NCBI RefSeq assembly: GCF_003430825.1
Contig: NZ_CP024047.1
Location: forward strand, 1,488,001 to 1,552,000
Length of the DNA: 64,000 nt
Direction: 5' to 3'
Source: Natrarchaeobaculum sulfurireducens
GTDB taxonomy: Archaea; Halobacteriota; Halobacteria; Halobacteriales; Natrialbaceae
Below, piece by piece: positions 18,730-27,934 of the stretch (the stretch's first letter is position 1; the number at the start of each line of letters is the position of its first letter). The notes below the pieces were generated by a model. It was not told the origin of the DNA and did not search any database. It saw only the letters and a list, made by a program, of their open reading frames with translations. The position numbers and the translations under genes are program-made.

Positions 18730-18912
18730 ATGAGCGTCAGCGGCCTCTGTCAGATCTGCGAATCACGGCCCGCCCAGGACCGCTGTGAAAACTGTGGGAC
18801 GTTCGCCTGTCGCGCCCACTACGAACGCACTGTGAGACTCTGTGTCGACTGTGCGGCTCAGGCTGACCCCGATCCGGGCCGCAACGAAGACGTGGACGTC
18901 CACCGGTTCTGA
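18730..18912 (+). CDS. Small HIT/B-box-like zinc-finger protein, 60 residues
   Basis: The 60-residue protein carries CQICESRPAQDRCENCG...ACRAHYERTVRLCVDC: a Cys/His array typical of HIT-type or B-box-like treble-clef fingers (CxxC-x8-CxxC-x4-C...H...CxxC). It should bind two zinc ions. A small acidic protein gene follows 7 bases later, probably in one operon. Function unknown. Confidence 0.75.
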   Translation: MSVSGLCQICESRPAQDRCENCGTFACRAHYERTVRLCVDCAAQADPDPGRNEDVDVHRF

Positions 18913-18919
18913 GGGCGTC

Positions 18920-19162
18920 ATGACGTCCATCCGCAATCCGTTCGATGACGTGCTGTGGATCGGCGAGACCGTCGAGGTGACGCTCGAGGACCAAAACGAC
19001 AGCTTCGTCGCCGAGCATCCGAACGAAGCCAGCCCGCTCGGTCTCGTGGTCGTCGATGGCCTCGAGCACCTCGAGAATCAGCCCCCTGACGGTCCAGTCA
19101 GCGTCGAGATCGTTGCCTCGGTCGTCGACGGCCGGATCGCTGCACGCCTCCTCGAGCAGTGA
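18920..19162 (+). CDS. Conserved-looking 80-residue protein of unknown function
   Basis: An 80-residue acidic protein starting MTSIRNPFDDVLW with alternating beta-like segments (VEVTLEDQND, GLVVVDGLEH, VSVEIVASVVDG). It follows the small zinc-finger gene with a 7-base gap. I do not recognise a domain. Start chosen at the ATG at 18920; the longer frame overlaps the previous gene. Confidence 0.65.
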   Translation: MTSIRNPFDDVLWIGETVEVTLEDQNDSFVAEHPNEASPLGLVVVDGLEHLENQPPDGPVSVEIVASVVDGRIAARLLEQ

Positions 19163-19319
19163 GACCGGCTGGAACGGAACCGAGTGGAATACAACTGCGG
19201 CTGGGAACCGGTGAGTGGGGAGCACCAGCGGTGTCGGTTTCGGGCCGTGGACGGGGCAGTCACCACCCGACACAACGAATGCACGGCCAAGAGTTATTCC
19301 GCCGGAGGCCATATGTTAT

Positions 19320-20468
19320 ATGATGAGCATACTCACACACGCGATCATGCAACTGCAACTCGGCGACCCGCTGGTACTCGTCGGAACGTTGCTTCTCGTC
19401 CTCGTGGTGGCGACCGTCTGGTCGATGATCGAGATCGTCGATGCGTACAACAGAGGTGCGCTGACGGTCTTCGGGGAGTACCGTAAACTGCTCGAGCCCG
19501 GACTGAACATCGTACCGCCGTTCGTCTCGCGGGTATACACCTTCGACATGCGTACCCAGACGATCGACGTGCCGACCCAGGAGGCGATCACGCGCGACAA
19601 CTCGCCCGTGACGGCCGACGCCGTCGTCTACATTCGCGTGATGGACGCCAAACGGGCGTTCCTCGAGGTCGACGACTACCAGCGCGCGGTGTCGAACCTC
19701 GCCCAGACGACCCTGCGTGCGGTGTTGGGTGATATGGAACTCGACGACACGCTCAGTCGGCGTGAGAAGATCAACGCCCGAATCCGCGAGGAACTCGATC
19801 GGCCCACTGACGAGTGGGGGATCAGAGTCGAGAGCGTCGAAGTCCGGGAGGTCACGCCCTCGAGGGACGTCAAAGGGGCGATGGAACAGCAGACCTCCGC
19901 CGAGCGCCGTCGACGCGCCATGATCCTCGAGGCCCAGGGTGAACGCCGCAGCGCCGTCGAGAAAGCCGAAGGAGAGAAGCAGTCGAACATCATCCGCGCC
20001 CAGGGGGAGAAACAGAGCGAGATTCTGGAGTCACAAGGTGACGCCATCTCGACCGTTCTCCGTGCCCGTGCGTCCGAGTCGATGGGCGAACGCGCGGTGA
20101 TCGACAAGGGAATGGACGCCCTGACCGAGATCGGTCGGAGCGAATCGACGACGTTCGTTCTCCCACAGGAGCTGACGTCGATGGTGGGTCGCTACGGCAA
20201 ACACCTCTCCGGCAGCGACGTCCGCGAGGACGGCGAACAGCTCCAGAGCCTCGAGTTCGACGAGGAGACGCGCGAACTGATCGGCTTAGACGACATCGCC
20301 GAGATCATCGGCGAAATCGAAGACGCCGAGATGGACGTCGAGGCGATGGAACAGGAGGCACAAGCGATCAAGGAAGGCCAGGACGTCGGCGGTGGAACGG
20401 GTGACGTCGTCGACGCCCCCGAGGCACGCCAGGACGGCGGCTCCGAAACCTCGAGTTCCGACGACTGA
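19320..20468 (+). CDS. SPFH/Band-7 (stomatin-like) membrane protein
   Basis: A 382-residue protein with one N-terminal transmembrane helix (VLVGTLLLVLVVATVWSMI), a Band-7 domain (about 40-215: LLEPGLNIVPPFVSRVYTFD, TRDNSPVTADAVVYIRV, WGIRVESVEVREV), a coiled coil (QGERRSAVEKAEGEKQ and repeats, about 200-265) and an acidic C-terminal tail. Stomatin/HflK-type proteins form oligomers that organise membrane microdomains and control proteases. It has no NfeD partner gene beside it. The ATG at 19320 lies just after an AT-rich promoter-like stretch (catatgttatatg). Confidence 0.88.
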   Translation: MMSILTHAIMQLQLGDPLVLVGTLLLVLVVATVWSMIEIVDAYNRGALTVFGEYRKLLEPGLNIVPPFVSRVYTFDMRTQTIDVPTQEAITRDNSPVTADAVVYIRVMDAKRAFLEVDDYQRAVSNLAQTTLRAVLGDMELDDTLSRREKINARIREELDRPTDEWGIRVESVEVREVTPSRDVKGAMEQQTSAERRRRAMILEAQGERRSAVEKAEGEKQSNIIRAQGEKQSEILESQGDAISTVLRARASESMGERAVIDKGMDALTEIGRSESTTFVLPQELTSMVGRYGKHLSGSDVREDGEQLQSLEFDEETRELIGLDDIAEIIGEIEDAEMDVEAMEQEAQAIKEGQDVGGGTGDVVDAPEARQDGGSETSSSDD

Positions 20469-20565
20469 CCGACCTCGAACCTGACGAGTGGCCGGTCCCG
20501 ACCCGGCGACCAACTCGAGCGCGGTCGTCGGGGCGTTTTTTACGGCCGACTGCGACGGGTGGTGT

Positions 20566-22323
20566 ATGCAAGTTCACGTCGTCGGCGACGATCCGGTCCG
20601 CGAGGCCGTCGTCGCCGCGCTCGGAGACGTCGACGTGTCGATCACAGCCGCCGACCCGGACGACCTCGAGTCGGCACGGTTCGCGGTCGTCGCCGACGTC
20701 GCCGGCTCGGAGACGTTCGATCGAGCGAACGACGCCGCACGTGCTGGTGGAACACCCTGGATCGCTGTCGAGATCGGCGGCGTTGGGGGCCACCCGCTCT
20801 CCGAAGTCGACGCCGCCGTCTCGGGGTACGCGCCCGGAACCGCGTGTTTCGACTGTCTCCGGACTCGAGTTACCTCCCACGCGGACGACTCTGGTGGTGA
20901 CCCCACAACGGATCGAGCGACCGCACGGCTGGCAGGTGCCGTCGCCGGTCGCGAGTGCGTCCGCGTCCTCTCGGGCGACGACCGAACCGTACTCGGTCAC
21001 GTCGTCGAACTACCGCACAGACGGCGACGCGTGCTCCCGGTACCGGGCTGTGACTGTGCCGAGAGCGGCCGGGATCGCACACTCGAGCGCGACGACGAGT
21101 CGCTCGCCCTCGAGGCTGCCGTCAATCACGCCGAGGCGGCGATCGACGAGCGCGTCGGTATCGTCGAGGAGATCGGCGAGGTCGAGTCGTTTCCCGTCCC
21201 GTACTATCTCGCAACGACAGCAGATACCACGGGGTACAGCGACGCGAGCGCAGCAAAACAGGCGGCCGGCGTCGCCGACGACTGGAACACGGCGCTGATG
21301 AAAGCCGTCGGCGAGGCCATAGAACGGTACTGTGCCGGCGTCTATCGCGACGACGACTTCGTTCACGCGAGCGAAACCGATCTCGAGAACGCGATATCGC
21401 CCGCGTCGCTCGTCCGACCCCCGAACGCTCCCGAGTACGATCCGGAAGCCGAACACCGCTGGGTCGCCGGGGAACGCCTCGCGACGGGCGAGTCGGCGTA
21501 TCTCCCCGCCGCGGCGGTCCAGTTCCCCCAGCCCGGCGAGCGACTCGTGCCCGCGATCACGACTGGGCTGGGACTTGGGTCGTCGTCAGTCGACGCGTTG
21601 CTGTCCGGACTGACCGAAGTGCTCGAACGCGACGCGACGATGCTCGCCTGGTATTCGACGTTCGAGCCGCTGGGGCTCTCCGTCGACGACGACCGGTTCG
21701 ACACGCTCGAGCGTCGCGCCCGGAGCGAAGGGCTTTCGGTGACGACGATGCTCGTCACGCAGGACGTCGATGTCCCGGTCGTCACCGTCGCCGTCCATCG
21801 TGACCCGGCCATCACCCCTGACCCCGTCGACCCCGAGTCGGACGACTGGCCGGCGTTCGCCGTCGGCTCCGCGGCCGGGCTCGATGCGACCGACGCAGCC
21901 ATCAGCGCGCTCGAGGAAGCCCTCCAGAACTGGATGGAGCTCCGAAGCCTTGGCTACGAGCGTGCAAGCGCTGAATCGGGCGAAATCGGCGCGTATGCCG
22001 CGTTTCCCGAGGTGACCCGGTCGTTCGTCAACGTCGACGGGACCGTGCCGGCCGACAGCGTCGGTCCAGATCCCGTACCGACGGGGCTGGCGGCGCTCGA
22101 GACAGTGGTCGACCGAGTGGAAGACGCCGGCCTGGAACCGTACGCGGCTCGGCTGACGACGCGTGACGTCGAAGCCATCGGCTTCGAGGCGGTCCGGGTC
22201 GTCGTCCCCGGAGCCCAGTCCCTTTTTACAGGCGAGCCCTACTTCGGCGAGCGAGCCGAGCGGGTTCCGGCTGAGTTAGGCTTCGAACCCCGCCTCGAGC
22301 GGGGGTATCACCCCTATCCGTAA
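20566..22323 (+). CDS. E1-like/YcaO fusion: ATP-dependent cyclodehydratase-type enzyme
   Basis: This 585-residue protein has two parts. Residues 1-170 form a small E1/ThiF-like region with paired Cys (CFDC at 94-97, CDC at 162-164), as in leader-binding partner proteins of azole-modified peptide (TOMM) pathways. Residues about 185-585 are a YcaO domain with ATP-binding elements KAVGEAIERYCAG, LSGLTEVLERDA and ALEEALQNWME, ending GYHPYP, a Pro-rich C-terminus recalling the catalytic PxPxP tail of TOMM YcaOs. YcaO enzymes use ATP to make azolines or thioamides in peptides. No precursor peptide, dehydrogenase or TfuA gene is visible nearby, so the substrate is unknown. Confidence 0.82.
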   Translation: MQVHVVGDDPVREAVVAALGDVDVSITAADPDDLESARFAVVADVAGSETFDRANDAARAGGTPWIAVEIGGVGGHPLSEVDAAVSGYAPGTACFDCLRTRVTSHADDSGGDPTTDRATARLAGAVAGRECVRVLSGDDRTVLGHVVELPHRRRRVLPVPGCDCAESGRDRTLERDDESLALEAAVNHAEAAIDERVGIVEEIGEVESFPVPYYLATTADTTGYSDASAAKQAAGVADDWNTALMKAVGEAIERYCAGVYRDDDFVHASETDLENAISPASLVRPPNAPEYDPEAEHRWVAGERLATGESAYLPAAAVQFPQPGERLVPAITTGLGLGSSSVDALLSGLTEVLERDATMLAWYSTFEPLGLSVDDDRFDTLERRARSEGLSVTTMLVTQDVDVPVVTVAVHRDPAITPDPVDPESDDWPAFAVGSAAGLDATDAAISALEEALQNWMELRSLGYERASAESGEIGAYAAFPEVTRSFVNVDGTVPADSVGPDPVPTGLAALETVVDRVEDAGLEPYAARLTTRDVEAIGFEAVRVVVPGAQSLFTGEPYFGERAERVPAELGFEPRLERGYHPYP

Positions 22324-22352
22324 CGTTCCTGAGAATCTGCTCGTCGGATTGG

Positions 22353-22853
22353 CTACTCCGAGTCGTCGTGTGCTTCGTTCTCGTCGGCCGTGTCGACGTC
22401 TTCCGGTTCCTCGAGGTCGTCAGCATCTTCGGGGTCGTCGATCTGTTCGTCCGCCTCACCACGGCTAACTTCGATCACGACTTCGTCGTCGTACACCCAG
22501 ATCAGTACGAGCTGGGTCTCGCCGGTGATCGAAACACGTTGATCGTCGAGCACTTCGTCTTCTAGTGCGTCGATCCGGGCGACATGGAGGCGCTGGTCTG
22601 TCGCGCTGAGATGTGGCGGGCCGATCGATTCGTCTGGGTTCACAGCGATGCCTTCGTCGTAGGTCTGTTGTCCCGTCTCGCGATCGAACGCCTCGATGTG
22701 GAGGTTGTGAGCATCGTCCGATTCGCTGTGGATCTCCATCGGAACGACACCCTGAAACTCCCCCTCGAAGTGTTCCCGAAAGCCATCCAGACAGCCCGCA
22801 AGCGAGACGCTCCCGACGACCGCTGCGGACTGGAGTACCGTCCGGCGTTTCAC
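22353..22853 (-). CDS. Tat-type secreted lipoprotein, acidic
   Basis: A 166-residue protein with a signal MKRRTVLQSAAVVGSVSLAGC: RR motif and lipobox LAGC, so probably Tat-exported and lipid-anchored at Cys21. The mature part has a beta-rich domain (about 30-125) and ends in an acidic Asp/Glu tail (DDPEDADDLEEPED). No enzyme motif is seen. Confidence 0.75.
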   Translation of the reverse strand: MKRRTVLQSAAVVGSVSLAGCLDGFREHFEGEFQGVVPMEIHSESDDAHNLHIEAFDRETGQQTYDEGIAVNPDESIGPPHLSATDQRLHVARIDALEDEVLDDQRVSITGETQLVLIWVYDDEVVIEVSRGEADEQIDDPEDADDLEEPEDVDTADENEAHDDSE

Positions 22854-23132
22854 AGGCCTCGATGAGGGCCGAACGAACGTAGGCGTTGCGTTCTCTCCCG
22901 ATGGTGACCGCGAGGAGGCGATACCCCTACAGGAACAACTGCAACGATTCGCACACTGGTCGACGATCCGTCTGGCGAGCAGGTGCGAACTGACGTGCAG
23001 TGGCTACTATACATCGACTCGAGCGGCGGCGACGATCACTCGAGCGTCGCGTGACCCACGGCTGCTTGAACTGATACCCAGAGAGACACTCACTGCCATG
23101 AACGTTTTGACGCTGGACGTGAAAGTCGTCGT

Positions 23133-23627
23133 ATGGAGAAGGTTGCGATCGACGACGTAGAAAACGAGCCCAGTCCGATGGATGTCCACTCGGTTCGACG
23201 GCCAATCTCGGCGGTGCTCGGGGTTACGGACTTCGCCATGAACTACTTCGAACTCGAGCCCGGCGAGTCGTTTTCGGGCGGGGTACACACCCACTACGAC
23301 CAGGAAGAAGTCTTCTACGTGCTCGAGGGAACGGCGACGTTCGAGGTCGGTACGAGCGACGAAGACGGGGACGAAGTACCGGTCAGAGCCGGCGAAGTGA
23401 TTCGGTTCCCACCGGGTGAGTTCCAACACGGCTACAACGATTCGGACGAGCGCGTCGTCGGGCTCGCCTTCGGCGCACCGGGTGCGACCCACGACTGGGA
23501 CGAGATCGAAGCGATCGTTCACTGTCGTGAATGTGACGACGAGCGTGGCCACGGCCTCATGATCACCGACGAGGGCGCGTTCGAGATGACCTGTCTCGAG
23601 TGTGAAACGGCGTTCAAGATCAGTTGA
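23133..23627 (+). CDS. Cupin-domain protein with C-terminal zinc ribbon
   Basis: A 164-residue protein with a cupin domain (about 30-115: GGVHTHYDQEEVFYVLEG, then RFPPGEFQHGYN, giving the His/Glu metal site) fused to a zinc-ribbon-like segment (HCRECDD...MTCLECETAF, about 130-160). Cupins of this type are small-molecule-binding or isomerase/dioxygenase-like domains; the zinc ribbon could mediate protein or nucleic-acid contacts. It follows no operon partner on the same strand. Function is not deducible. Confidence 0.8.
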   Translation: MEKVAIDDVENEPSPMDVHSVRRPISAVLGVTDFAMNYFELEPGESFSGGVHTHYDQEEVFYVLEGTATFEVGTSDEDGDEVPVRAGEVIRFPPGEFQHGYNDSDERVVGLAFGAPGATHDWDEIEAIVHCRECDDERGHGLMITDEGAFEMTCLECETAFKIS

Positions 23628-23737
23628 TTGGCTACCGCTCGCGAAACCGTGTCTCGAGGGGAGAGTGCCAGAGCGTTAGAAAGAAATCGCGCGAAAACGG
23701 TGTCGAGGGCAGTGGCGACTGTCTGTCCGAGAATCGA

Positions 23738-23851
23738 CGTTCGAGAGTGAACTCGCCGGTGAAAACACGGCGAACCAACCGCGTTACTCGCCGTTCGAGA
23801 GTGAACTCGCCGGTGAAAACACGGCGAACCAACCGCGTTACTCGCCGTTCG
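23738..23851. repeat. 54-base tandem duplication carrying a hairpin at the 3' end of guaB
   Basis: Positions 23738-23791 and 23792-23845 are identical 54-base units, followed by a 6-base start of a third. The second unit includes the last guaB codons and stop (TAA at 23840-23838). Each unit contains cgccggtgaaaacacggcg, a hairpin with stem CGCCG/CGGCG and a T-containing loop on the guaB strand, so a terminator or 3'-processing hairpin has been duplicated. Confidence 0.8.
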
Positions 23852-25340
23852 GCGAGTAGTTCGGCGCTTCGTCGGTGATGACGACGTCGTGGGCGTGGCT
23901 TTCGGCCTGGCCAGCCGAAGAGATGCGAACGAACTCGCTGCGGTCTTTGAATTCGGGGATCGTCTCGGCTCCGACGTAGCCCATACCCGACTGCATCCCA
24001 CCGGCGAGCTGGTGCAGTTCGGACTTGAGCGGCCCCTTGTACGGCGTCGCTGCTTCGACGCCTTCGGGGACGTACTCGTCGTCTTCGTCGGGTTCGTCTT
24101 TCAGATAGCGGTCGCCGTCACCCGACTTCATCGCGCCGACGCTGCCCATCCCGCGGTACTGCTTGTATTTCTTGCCGTTCATCGTGACGACACGTCCTGG
24201 TGCCTCGCCCGTGCCGGCGAAATACGAGCCGAGCATGACTGCATCCGCACCCGCGGCGATCGCTTTGATCGCGTCGCCGGAGTACCGGATGCCGCCGTCG
24301 GCGATGACGGGGACGTCGTACTCTGCCGCAACGTCCGCAACCTGTGCGACCGCCGTGATCTGGGGCATTCCAGCACCGGAGACCACGCGGGTCGTACAGA
24401 TCGACCCCGGACCGATACCGACTTTGATGCCATCGGCAAACTCGACGAGTTCGGCGGCCGCCTCTCGAGTTCCGACGTTCCCGACCACGATGTCCGCCTC
24501 GACCGACTCCGTGATCTCACGGGCACCATCGATCACGTTCATGTTGTGTGCGTGGGCGGTGTCGATGAACAGCACGTCCGCGCCAGCGTCGTCGGCCGCC
24601 TGCGCACGCTCCATCTCGAAGGGGCTGACGGCGACGCCGAGTCTGAGTTTGCCGTCTTCGTCACGGACGGCCTCTTTGTACTCCCGACGCTGGAGGATGC
24701 CCTGCATCGTTACCAGGCCGACGAGGAGGTTCTCGTCGTCGACGACCGGTACGCGCTCGATCTTGTGGTCGTACATTAGATCGAACGCGTCTCGAGCGTC
24801 GACGTCCTCGAGTGCGGTGATGACCTCGTCGGTCATCGCTTCGGTGACCGGGTCCTCCTCGTTGACCTCGAGGTGCGGGCGGATGTCCGTACTCGAGATG
24901 ATTCCCAGAACCTCACCGTGCGTGTTGACGACAGGTGCGCCGCCGACGCCCTCGCGGGCCATCAAGTCGTCGACCTCGCGGACGCTCATTTCGGGGTCGG
25001 CAGTGACGACCTCCTCTAAGGGGATGATGAGTTCGTCGGCGCTTTTGACACGGTCGATCTCTTCGACCATCTCGTCGATCGTCATGTTGCGATGGAGGAC
25101 ACCAAGACCGCCGTGGCGGGCCATCGCGATCGCCATATCGCTCTCCGTGACCGTGTCCATCGCCGCCGAAAGAATCGGGACGGACACCTCGACCGATTTC
25201 GAGACTCGCGAGGTGAGGTCTGCCTGATCGGGTTCGACGCGACTCTCTTTCGGTCGCAAGAGGACGTCGTCGAACGTCAGTGCTTCCGGTACCTGAAGTT
25301 TCGAAGAATAGGGCTCGTGCTCGGGAACGTCGTTCGCCAT
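23838..25340 (-). CDS. guaB: IMP dehydrogenase
   Basis: This 500-residue enzyme oxidises IMP to XMP with NAD, the committed step of GMP synthesis. The (beta/alpha)8 barrel is interrupted by a pair of CBS domains (about 100-215: TADPEMSVREVDDLM, and SDTIDALE-like repeat). The catalytic loop GPGSICTTRVVSG holds the active Cys, and ADGGIRYSGD and the flap near YKQYRGMGSVGAM are complete. The ATG at 25340 begins MANDVPEHEPYSS; the longer frame upstream is not conserved. The gene's 3' end lies in a 54-base tandem repeat. Confidence 0.95.
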   Translation of the reverse strand: MANDVPEHEPYSSKLQVPEALTFDDVLLRPKESRVEPDQADLTSRVSKSVEVSVPILSAAMDTVTESDMAIAMARHGGLGVLHRNMTIDEMVEEIDRVKSADELIIPLEEVVTADPEMSVREVDDLMAREGVGGAPVVNTHGEVLGIISSTDIRPHLEVNEEDPVTEAMTDEVITALEDVDARDAFDLMYDHKIERVPVVDDENLLVGLVTMQGILQRREYKEAVRDEDGKLRLGVAVSPFEMERAQAADDAGADVLFIDTAHAHNMNVIDGAREITESVEADIVVGNVGTREAAAELVEFADGIKVGIGPGSICTTRVVSGAGMPQITAVAQVADVAAEYDVPVIADGGIRYSGDAIKAIAAGADAVMLGSYFAGTGEAPGRVVTMNGKKYKQYRGMGSVGAMKSGDGDRYLKDEPDEDDEYVPEGVEAATPYKGPLKSELHQLAGGMQSGMGYVGAETIPEFKDRSEFVRISSAGQAESHAHDVVITDEAPNYSPNGE

Positions 25341-25524
25341 GTAAACCGTCCGAAGCCGCGAGCAAAAAGCGTTGCGAGATAGAAACCGGGTGTGAACGCG
25401 TGACGTGACCGCCAACGGAGGATTCAGTCGGAAGCGAACGTCACACCGAGACCACGACGATTCGAATACTCGAGGGACAACCGTGGCCTCGAGCGACCGA
25501 AATGGTCGTCAGCTCGGGAGCCGG

Positions 25525-25638
25525 TTACAATTCGTCGCTCGAGTACCGGGACCGACAGTTGAGACACTGGTACCCGCCGTCGATGTGTTCGTAGAGGCGC
25601 TCGCCGCAACTGTGGCACCTGCCGTACGGGTGCTTCAT
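25525..25638 (-). CDS. 37-residue zinc-ribbon microprotein
   Basis: A very short frame starts at ATG 25638-25636 and ends at TAA 25527-25525. It reads MKHPYGRCHSCGERLYEHI, then GGYQCLNCRSRY: two CxxC knuckles (Cys8/11 and Cys25/28) separated by 13 residues, a minimal zinc ribbon. Codon use is haloarchaeal. The perfect knuckle pair argues against a chance frame. Likely a single-domain zinc protein of unknown partner. Confidence 0.65.
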   Translation of the reverse strand: MKHPYGRCHSCGERLYEHIDGGYQCLNCRSRYSSDEL

Positions 25639-25775
25639 CGTACCGATTACTTGGGGACGAAACGGAATAAGTACTCGCCTTCCATTGTGTACGGTTCACC
25701 TTCGAGCGTGTAATGGCGGCCTACAGGGGTCAGATCGGTCGATGGCGTTACCCGCGAGGGGACACAATCTCGAGC

Positions 25776-26267
25776 ATGGACGATCACACGACCGACCCGA
25801 CCGTCGATCCGCCACCGGAACCAACGACCCCGAGCGGCTGGCGACCGACGGAGGGCCGCTGGGAGCACGCGACGCTCCGGACGGCGACCGTCCACGGCGT
25901 CCGGCTGTTCAACGATGGCGCGTACCACGAGAGTCACGACTGCTTCGAGGTCGAGTGGTACAACTACGGTCGCGGCTCGCCCGAGAGCGCCTTCTTACAC
26001 GGGATGGTGCAGGTCGCTGCCGGCGTCCACAAGCGAGTCGACTTCGACGACGACGGTGGACTTCGCTCGCTCTTTCGGACGGCCGGACAGTACCTCGAAG
26101 GCGTCCCCCCGGACTACTACGGCGTCGACGTCCTCGAGGTCAGAACGGTCCTCGAGACCGCCCTCGAAGCCCCATCCCAAGTCGACGGCTGGCAGATTCC
26201 CCTCGACGGCGACCGTCCGACGGCAGGCCCGGCCGATTACGAGTACGTCGAAACGCTCGAAGAGTGA
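25776..26267 (+). CDS. DUF309-family protein
   Basis: A 163-residue helical protein with the DUF309 signature [21 protein letters not shown] followed by [14 protein letters not shown]. The His and Glu residues of this motif suggest a metal site, but no activity is established for the family. The N-terminal 35 residues are a low-complexity Pro/Thr segment. The ATG at 25776 is chosen as the nearest start before the conserved part. Confidence 0.8.
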   Translation: MDDHTTDPTVDPPPEPTTPSGWRPTEGRWEHATLRTATVHGVRLFNDGAYHESHDCFEVEWYNYGRGSPESAFLHGMVQVAAGVHKRVDFDDDGGLRSLFRTAGQYLEGVPPDYYGVDVLEVRTVLETALEAPSQVDGWQIPLDGDRPTAGPADYEYVETLEE

Positions 26268-26436
26268 TACTACCCGGCATACGTTGGTTCCGGCGCATCC
26301 ACAGAACGGGTCGTGTCTGAGTCGGAAGATCGTACCAGTCGTACGAGCGACCGAGCCCAACGTCTCCATCTTCGGTGTCGAGGAGTGTTCTGACAAAACC
26401 GAATTTCATTTGAACGCAGAGACGAATACAGAACTA

Positions 26437-27234
26437 ATGAGAGTCGCACAGCTCGGGTCGGGAACGCCGGAGATCGCCGTCGTCGCGGGCGTCCACGGCG
26501 ACGAACCCTGTGGCGTCCGGGCCGTCGAACGGTTACTCGACGAACAACCGCAGGTCAGACGCCCGGTCAAGTTCGTCATCGCCAACGAGGCCGCACTCGA
26601 GCGTCGCGTCCGATTCGTCGACGAAGATCTGAATCGGACGTTCCCCGGCGACCCGAACGCGAAGACCCACGAGGGACGACTCGCACACGAACTCGCCGCC
26701 GAACTCGAGGACTGTCTCACCTTCTCGATGCACTCGACACAGAGCCACAGTGAGCCGTTTGCGATCGTCAACGGCGTCAGCGAAACTGTCCGCGAACTCG
26801 TTCCGCAGCTCCCGGTGACGGCGATGGTCGAGACGAGCGAGTTCGCCGAGGGCCGGCTGTTCTCTACGATCGAGACGCTCGAGGTCGAGTGTGGGCTCCA
26901 GGGGTCCGAGGCGGCCGCACAGAACGCCGATCGTCTGACGCGGGCGTTTCTCACTGCGGTCGGTGCTCTCCCTGGCGATACGATGCCGCGTGAACTCCCC
27001 GTCTACCGACTCACGGAGGTCATCGACAAACACGAGGCGGACACGTACGAGGTGTTCGCCGAGAACTTCACCGAGGTCGACGCCGGTGAGACGTTCGCCG
27101 CGGCCGACGGCGAGATGCAGGTCGCCAAGGAATCGTTCTACCCGGTGCTCATGTCGCCGTACGGCTACCGCAACGTCTTCGGCTACGCTGCCGAGAAGAT
27201 CGACGTGCTGGCGGCCCAGTCCGCCGCCGACTGA
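26437..27234 (+). CDS. Succinylglutamate desuccinylase/aspartoacylase-family zinc hydrolase
   Basis: This 265-residue protein has M14-like zinc motifs: GVHGDEPCG (His, Glu ligands), DLNRTFPGD (substrate-binding Asn-Arg) and FSMHSTQSH (third His ligand). The C-terminal third is a beta domain typical of AstE/ASPA proteins. The family hydrolyses N-acyl amino acids; the true substrate is unknown because no arginine-succinylation genes are near. The start at 26437 is just before the conserved core. Confidence 0.82.
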   Translation: MRVAQLGSGTPEIAVVAGVHGDEPCGVRAVERLLDEQPQVRRPVKFVIANEAALERRVRFVDEDLNRTFPGDPNAKTHEGRLAHELAAELEDCLTFSMHSTQSHSEPFAIVNGVSETVRELVPQLPVTAMVETSEFAEGRLFSTIETLEVECGLQGSEAAAQNADRLTRAFLTAVGALPGDTMPRELPVYRLTEVIDKHEADTYEVFAENFTEVDAGETFAAADGEMQVAKESFYPVLMSPYGYRNVFGYAAEKIDVLAAQSAAD

Positions 27235-27375
27235 CGGCCGCGACAACCCGGCGAGAGAGCACGGTTCCCATAACCGACGGCTCGATGCGGCAGGCGAATC
27301 GACCCTCGTCCGAGATACGTACAATTTTCCCCGAGTCGAAAGCCTTCATACGTCGGGATTGCCTTGGAACGGATA

Positions 27376-27933
27376 ATGGCAGCAACAGGGCTTTTCGTCG
27401 CTGTGATCACCGATCTGTTTCCGAACGGGATCAGCCACTACGCGATCGGAGGGCTGCTCGTCGGGCTGGGGACCGTCGTGATCTACCTCGGCACCGGCAT
27501 CCCCGCAGGGGCGAGTACGTTCCTCGAGTCGACGCTCTCGTACGTCTCCGATCAGTCGCGGTTCCAGCAGTATCGGGCCTCGCGTGACTGGCGCGTCGTC
27601 TTCACGCTCGGCATCGTTCTCGGCGCGGCGATCTACGCGCTGACGTTTCAGTCCGGGCTCGTCTCGAGCGGCCTCCAGCCCGGGGCGACGACCGGCGAAC
27701 TCCGCGAGATCGGCGGCGTGACGATCTGGCTGACCGAGGTCCAGCCCTGGCGGCTGTTCCTCGGTGGTATCCTCATCGGCATCGGGACCCGACTCGGCAA
27801 GGGCTGTACGTCGGGTCACGGCGTCTGTGGCGTTGGCTCGGCCTCGAGCGCTTCGTTCGTCGGCGTTGCGACGTTCCTGTTCGTCGCGATCGGGACGGCA
27901 CAGCTCGTCTACGCACTGGGGGTGAGTCCGTAA
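27376..27933 (+). CDS. YeeE/YedE-family sulfur-compound transporter, first half
   Basis: A 185-residue membrane protein with about five helices and the conserved Cys motif GKGCTSGHGVCGVG near residue 140. YeeE/TsuA proteins import thiosulfate, passing it along conserved cysteines. In many bacteria one protein has both halves; here a second gene starts one base after this stop. The two halves probably act as a heterodimer (inference). Confidence 0.85.
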   Translation: MAATGLFVAVITDLFPNGISHYAIGGLLVGLGTVVIYLGTGIPAGASTFLESTLSYVSDQSRFQQYRASRDWRVVFTLGIVLGAAIYALTFQSGLVSSGLQPGATTGELREIGGVTIWLTEVQPWRLFLGGILIGIGTRLGKGCTSGHGVCGVGSASSASFVGVATFLFVAIGTAQLVYALGVSP

Positions 27934-27934
27934 C

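Noticed and set aside
25647..25715. Minus-strand peptide ending [12 protein letters not shown] just before the zinc-ribbon microgene
   Set aside because: Only 12 residues from its Met and no other start codon in frame close by; could be translated but cannot be supported.
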